DNA of 64,000 nt from Lumbricus terrestris (taxonomy: Eukaryota > Annelida > Clitellata > Crassiclitellata > Lumbricidae), in the NCBI GenBank assembly GCA_949752735.1, contig OX457038.1:58951957-59015956 (forward strand), in the 5' to 3' direction. A program made the translations under genes and the position numbers. Positions within the stretch are counted from its first letter, which is position 1. The number at the start of each line of letters is the position of its first letter. The notes beneath the pieces are model-generated. The model was not told where the DNA came from. It made no database searches and worked only from the letters and a program-made list of their open reading frames with translations. Shown here in pieces: positions 59,562-64,000 of this stretch.

Positions 59562-60729
59562 CAGGCCCGGATCTACAGTTTTGGGGGCCCTGTGCTGATC
59601 GAATGACGGGGCCCCTTACAATTTTAAGAAACAAGGCAGACATTATGACATAAAACATAATTTGTTATACTTTACAGCAGATAAGAAATAGATAGGACAA
59701 TTGTCACGAGCTCACGACTCACGCACTGACATGGAAAGAACATAGTCTGTCAAACAATATTCTGTATAAACCATTACTACCTTACTGTGCCACAGTGCTA
59801 GAGTGTATAGACTGCAATAAATGTATCATAGGCTAGGCCTAGGCTACTACCTACTCACGTTCGTTTCCTACAGGTCTCTTCTGCGAGTTTTTTGTTTGGA
59901 GAATCTCTTAGGCCTACGCTTTAGGCTACTACACGACGTTCGGTTACCTTATATTGGTGATTGTCCACGTAACCCTGGGCCTTCTTCTCTATACCATCGA
60001 ATGTCTCTCACATTTCCTCCACAAAATTTATCAGTGACTCGAAGGACTACAGTTTCAGAGCAGCGAGTAGGTCAATTTCGAAAATAATAACTTTCCGTTT
60101 TTAATATATATAGTAAGTTGGCCGCAGGTAAAAAAAACTGTAGGCCTAAATGCAAGGACTCTTTATACACAGGACTGGTTTCTTCTTCTTTTTTAGCCGC
60201 CTTGCACAGGTGTTTTGGCGAAAATAGGAGTTCCGGAAAATTTCAAATCTTATTTACAAAATAAAAGCATTCAATTAGTTACATCTATGAAAGCAGATTG
60301 ACGAACAATTATGTTTACAAAATAAACAAATGCCTCTGGAGATTTAAAACCTGATCCTTAGCGATAGAAACGGAATTTTAAGTGGAGCGCCATCTATCGC
60401 TGAGAGTGAAATCATGACCACAATAATGTTCACAAGTAACCTATCTTCTAATATAGAATCATTGACCTACCTGTTTAAGAGAGGGTCGATGTATCCCTTT
60501 GAGAGGGATACATCAAAGTGACGTCATCATATACTATGAAATTATCTGGTTTCTATATTTAGTCATAGCTATGATTGCTATGCATAATGCATTTCAATTC
60601 AATTTGTAGGCTACAGTTTCTTTCCTGAATCCTCACTTTATTTTTTTAAACTTTTGCAATTTGGGGGCCCCACCGAAACTCGGGGCCCTGTGCTGCAGCA
60701 CAATCAGCACCGTGGTTAATCCGGCCCTG
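59562..60729. mobile_element. hAT-type element, 1168 bp
   Basis: Ends CAGGCCCGGATCTACAG and (right, reverse complement) CAGGGCCGGATTAACCACGG. The flanking GCGGGCAA is exact on both sides (59554-59561, 60730-60737). GGGGCCC motifs are present at both ends. A hairpin GATGTATCCCT...AGGGATACATC lies at 60488-60514. No transposase. Confidence 0.9.
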
Positions 60730-60837
60730 GCGGGCAATCAAACAAATCTTTTTATTGTAACCGCAAACATACAGATTACAGACAGACACAAGGAATGATC
60801 TTTGCTTAAGATTATTTTCAAACAGATACAACACAGT

Positions 60838-61075
60838 GGGACACGTTTGTGTGGCGGTAAATTTGGAGCCATGTGACCGAAGGGTCGCAGGTTCGTATCT
60901 ATACCTCAAGCCACTTCGTATACATATATAGCGACCTTCGACAAGTTGTTCACTCACAATTGTCTGTGAAGAAGGCAACGGAAAACCACCTAACTCATCT
61001 CTTCCCCATAAGCAGAAAGCCAAAGAACCTGCCTTCGGGGAGAAAACTCGTCATCATTATCCTCATCATCATCAT
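60838..61075 (+). mobile_element. tRNA-derived SINE of a second family
   Basis: TGTGGCGGTAAATTTGGAGC resembles an A-box region, and GACCGAAGGGTCGCAGGTTCGTATC contains a good B box (GGTTCGTATC; shown whole only in parts: GACCGAAGGGTCGCAG, GTTCGTATC). The body has GAAGGCAACGGAAAACCACC, common in animal SINEs, and the tail is a TCATCAT-type repeat near 61050-61075. Confidence 0.55.
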
Positions 61076-61316
61076 GCATTGTGCATTAAAAATCCAGTAC
61101 TCAATCATAAGACCAACCAAATATGCAAGACCGTATTCAGAGAGCACCCCCCTAAATAAATAATTGATTCCATAATTGCTCAAACTAATTCTGCATAGTT
61201 TACACACACATGTCCATTGGAGATTGCAGAACCCCTTAGAAATGAAAACAAATCAACATATCCCTGGCTGCGTCCCTGCAGCAACACCACTGAACTTTGA
61301 ATAAAAATAGCAAGCG

Positions 61317-62222
61317 TTAGATATCCAAGTCATCATCTGGATCCTCGTCCTCATCCTCCAGCTCTTCCTCAAGGTCAACATCGTTCATGTCTTGTGATAC
61401 GCTTCCCTGAGCAGTGCTTTCACCCGCACCCATGTCCTCTCTTGCCCTCGCCGAAAGATAAGGGAGAACGACTTGGCGCTTTGCCTCCTCTTCCTCTTTC
61501 TTGAGAGTCAAATTAAACGTTAGATTTGATGTTGGATCCCGAACTGGCTTCGAGGTCTGAACCGCAACTGGTTTTGAAATCTCCACGGCGCTGACAGAAA
61601 ACGAGTTTGTCAGCGTGAAAATTTCACTGGATGTTCTCAAATCGCCTGACCAGTCTCTGATAACCGTACGACAGGATGATACCAACGTACTGTCGGCATT
61701 CAAGGTTTTCGAGAGATTCAGAACACAGCTGGCTGTGTATTCCAGTGGTGGCAGTACAGCATTGTCCTGTACATCATGATGAACAACTGCAAAGATCTGC
61801 TCCACACGAGAATCGGTGGATTCGCTATTTGTTCGACCGGATAAACGATGCAGCATTTGACAAACATGCGCTGATGACTTGTCTTGGACAAGGTAACCCA
61901 GATAGTCGAAGACAAGCGCAGTCTTCTGACCGAAAGGAACAAGTGAATTTTCCAGCACACTGTCAAGCGTCGCTACACCAGTGATCCATCCATAAAGATC
62001 GCCTGTCATATCATGAATGGTCAGCTTCTCCGTGACATGTGATGGAAGGCCGATGGTGAAGTGTGAAGGTGGAAGCTCGTATAGATACAGATGTATTGTG
62101 CTCACTCGATCTGCGAGACCAATCAGGATGGCTTTCAAAAGCCCTCTACCAGGCTGTTCAAGGCAGTCTTCGATGAGGACGATGTCTGGCCTTTCCACAC
62201 CACTGATCAACTTTTCCAACAT
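61317..62222 (-). CDS. ELP5: Elongator complex protein 5, single coding exon
   Basis: The frame runs from ATG at 62222 (MLEKLISGVERPDIVLIED) to TAA at 61317-61319, 301 aa, close to the usual size of animal ELP5. The open frame extends 24 codons further upstream (to 62294), but that part is AT-rich and unlike the family, so the inner ATG is preferred. Family signs: an N-terminal RecA-like fold with LIEDCLEQPGRGLLKAILIGL, the block TALVFDYLGYLVQDKSSAHVCQMLHRL, NLTFNLTLKKEEEEAKRQVVLPY before the tail, and the very acidic end EDEDEDPDDDLDI that is characteristic of ELP5. Like its partners ELP4 and ELP6 it lacks a working Walker A motif. ELP4, ELP5 and ELP6 form the ring-shaped half of Elongator, which modifies wobble uridines in tRNA. 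No intron is seen in the coding part. No neighbour suggests a cluster. Confidence 0.88.
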   Translation of the reverse strand: MLEKLISGVERPDIVLIEDCLEQPGRGLLKAILIGLADRVSTIHLYLYELPPSHFTIGLPSHVTEKLTIHDMTGDLYGWITGVATLDSVLENSLVPFGQKTALVFDYLGYLVQDKSSAHVCQMLHRLSGRTNSESTDSRVEQIFAVVHHDVQDNAVLPPLEYTASCVLNLSKTLNADSTLVSSCRTVIRDWSGDLRTSSEIFTLTNSFSVSAVEISKPVAVQTSKPVRDPTSNLTFNLTLKKEEEEAKRQVVLPYLSARAREDMGAGESTAQGSVSQDMNDVDLEEELEDEDEDPDDDLDI

Positions 62223-62679
62223 GATTAGCACTGGCTTAGAACTGTGTCTTTGGTTCTCTATCATAAACAATAGAAATTTCTTTAATAACAGCATAAGGCC
62301 AGGTAATTGATTCAGAAATATTTATTGGAACATTTTTAGTTTGGAGAACAATGAAGTAAAATTGAATGAAAGGATGGGTATGAACATTTCTGTTGCAATG
62401 TCCTGCCATCCCACCGTCACTACTCATCTCAAATCTTCAAACGATTAATCTGCCATGTTGCACCTCGACTCTGTAATGATTTAACTCTGAAATTATGCAA
62501 ATTATCAGATCATCCTGCAATATCGCAGCTCAACCACCACCATCAAGCCCCCCTGTCTATCACCATTGGGCTTTCCACTCCATATAAAAGTATAGCTGCT
62601 TAAAGAATATCTACTCAAGGCTGATTTCCACCTTCCTCGTCATAAACGAAACCCGCCATAAGAGCAGCTCATCTGCCAA

Positions 62680-62923
<244 letters not shown>

Positions 62924-62948
62924 CTCACATTCACTCTTCCTCCTGTTA

Positions 62949-63200
62949 GCCCAGTTAGCTACATCGGTAAGAGAGCTGGCGGCCGCGCGTCTGTGAAAGA
63001 GAGCGTGAGGGCCGCGGTTCGATTCCCGAAGGTGGCTATTTCAGAGATTCAAAATCTCGGGCTAGCACGGTCCGTCCGTCCACGGGGACCTAAATGGCGT
63101 GGCGTCTCTTCAAACGGGCGAGCGGTGGTGAATTATCTCACCCTCAGGGTCGAGGCCATAGACAGTCGCTATATAAAAACCCGATTACATTTACATTTCC
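62949..63200 (+). mobile_element. tRNA-derived SINE, copy B
   Basis: GCCCAGTTAGCTACATCGG opens the tRNA-like head and GGTTCGATTCCCG is an excellent B box at about 63015-63027. The body CAAAATCTCGGGCTAGCACGG, GGACCTAAATGGCGTGGCG and GGGCGAGCGGTGGTGAATT and the tail CCCGATTACATTTACATTTCC (each in parts in copy A) match 39500-39804 in reverse. This copy has the better-kept head. Confidence 0.85.
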
Positions 63201-64000
63201 TCGGTAGGCATAGCACTTGACAACATCTCTGACGCGACTCTGCGCGTTTGAACAAGCTGGTGCTCGCACTCAGCTGTCAATATAATAAAAAAAATCTCTT
63301 TCTTTAAATATTAGGACAATGACATTTCACGCACAAGCATTTAATTACCAACCTTATAAAAGTAATCAGTACTCAAATATCGCTTGCAACCTAAACACGT
63401 TTTTCACCAACCGCTACTCATATCCGCCGCCTGGACACCAGACGAACTAAAGCCCAAAAATAGCCCAACAACAACTGTCCACATGCTGACGCTAACCAAA
63501 TGAAGGACAACAGCACTCATTCAGACTGTCTCGGCAGACAGCCATTAATAGAAAATTCACACGACAAAAGGCCTTTGCCAACCAATATTCACGATCCAAT
63601 TTCGAACTAAGGTGGAGAAAGAAAATTCAGTAAGGAGGTCAATCAGATTAAGAGAAGTTAAGCTTAGCCAGCAGCATTCTGGCAAAGGCCACTTGAATTT
63701 GGTCTTTGCAGCCTTGATGCAAAGAAGGTTCCATGCCATCCATCTTTGAAACAAGCTCAAAGCCCAAACAATCTTGAGCAGCTCACACACCTCTGTCTGT
63801 GTAAATTTAATCACTCCATCGCCTATAATACTACTCATATCCGCCGTCTGGACGACAGACGAACTAAAGCCCAAAAGTAGCTGCGGTATTGCACACGAAA
63901 CAGAAAGCTGAACATTTTATGCTGTCGTACTGATTTAATTAATGCACCATCACATCAAATCTCAGGACGCAGTCTGGGGCAGCTACCCTGTGGCAGCGCT
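63201..64000. other. No gene recognised; direct repeat pair
   Basis: TACTCATATCCGCCG-CTGGAC followed by AGACGAACTAAAGCCCAAAA occurs at about 63416-63462 and again at about 63834-63880. GAACAAGCTGGTGCTCGCAC at about 63250 is another copy of the AATAAGCTGGT block. No exon could be supported. Confidence 0.5.

Noticed and set aside
63557..63874. 105-residue minus-strand frame at the right edge
   Set aside because: Overlaps a direct repeat pair, no recognisable domain, and no splice context.

Overview
This 64 kb window is nuclear DNA from an intron-rich, repeat-rich animal. It holds spliced genes with GT/AG introns, tRNA-derived SINEs, many cut-and-paste DNA transposon relics, non-LTR retrotransposon fragments, long microsatellites and one 200-base assembly gap (57096-57295). 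The gene families and repeat types fit a marine invertebrate such as an echinoderm, hemichordate, lancelet or mollusc, but the species cannot be fixed from the sequence.

Layout. 1-12655 (minus): most of a USP31/USP43-type ubiquitin protease. Eight exons can be placed with matching phases, and the 3' half runs off the left edge. 14434-25569 (minus): a complete COP9 signalosome subunit 4 gene, 11 exons, 405 aa. 36798-47232 (plus): two exons of a peptide-type rhodopsin-family GPCR split just before TM6; its C-tail exon is not identified. 52438-53235 (plus): an unrecognised 265-aa single-exon protein with a Pro-rich stretch and a Cys/Trp tail, followed by a second copy of that tail and a 54-bp minisatellite. 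61317-62222 (minus): an intronless coding region for Elongator subunit ELP5. The rest of the window is intergenic or intronic repeat sequence. USP and COPS4 both concern ubiquitin-like removal, but nothing shows that they are functionally linked; these look like ordinary neighbours.

Mobile DNA dominates. At least ten hAT-type insertions can be defined by CAG...CTG ends and 8-bp target-site duplications. The largest (16881-21646) lies in COPS4 intron 6 and contains a near-perfect foldback element with arms of about 0.93 kb around a decayed PIN-like protein gene. Other elements are an internally deleted mariner (28535-29509), a palindromic Tc1/mariner derivative (29714-30834), two non-LTR reverse transcriptase fragments, two copies of one tRNA-derived SINE, and an element whose ends are arrays of the word AACCGCGC (37589-38184).

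The best candidates for something new are the foldback element with its PIN-like gene, the Cys-tail gene with its duplicated 3' end and minisatellite, and the AACCGCGC array element.
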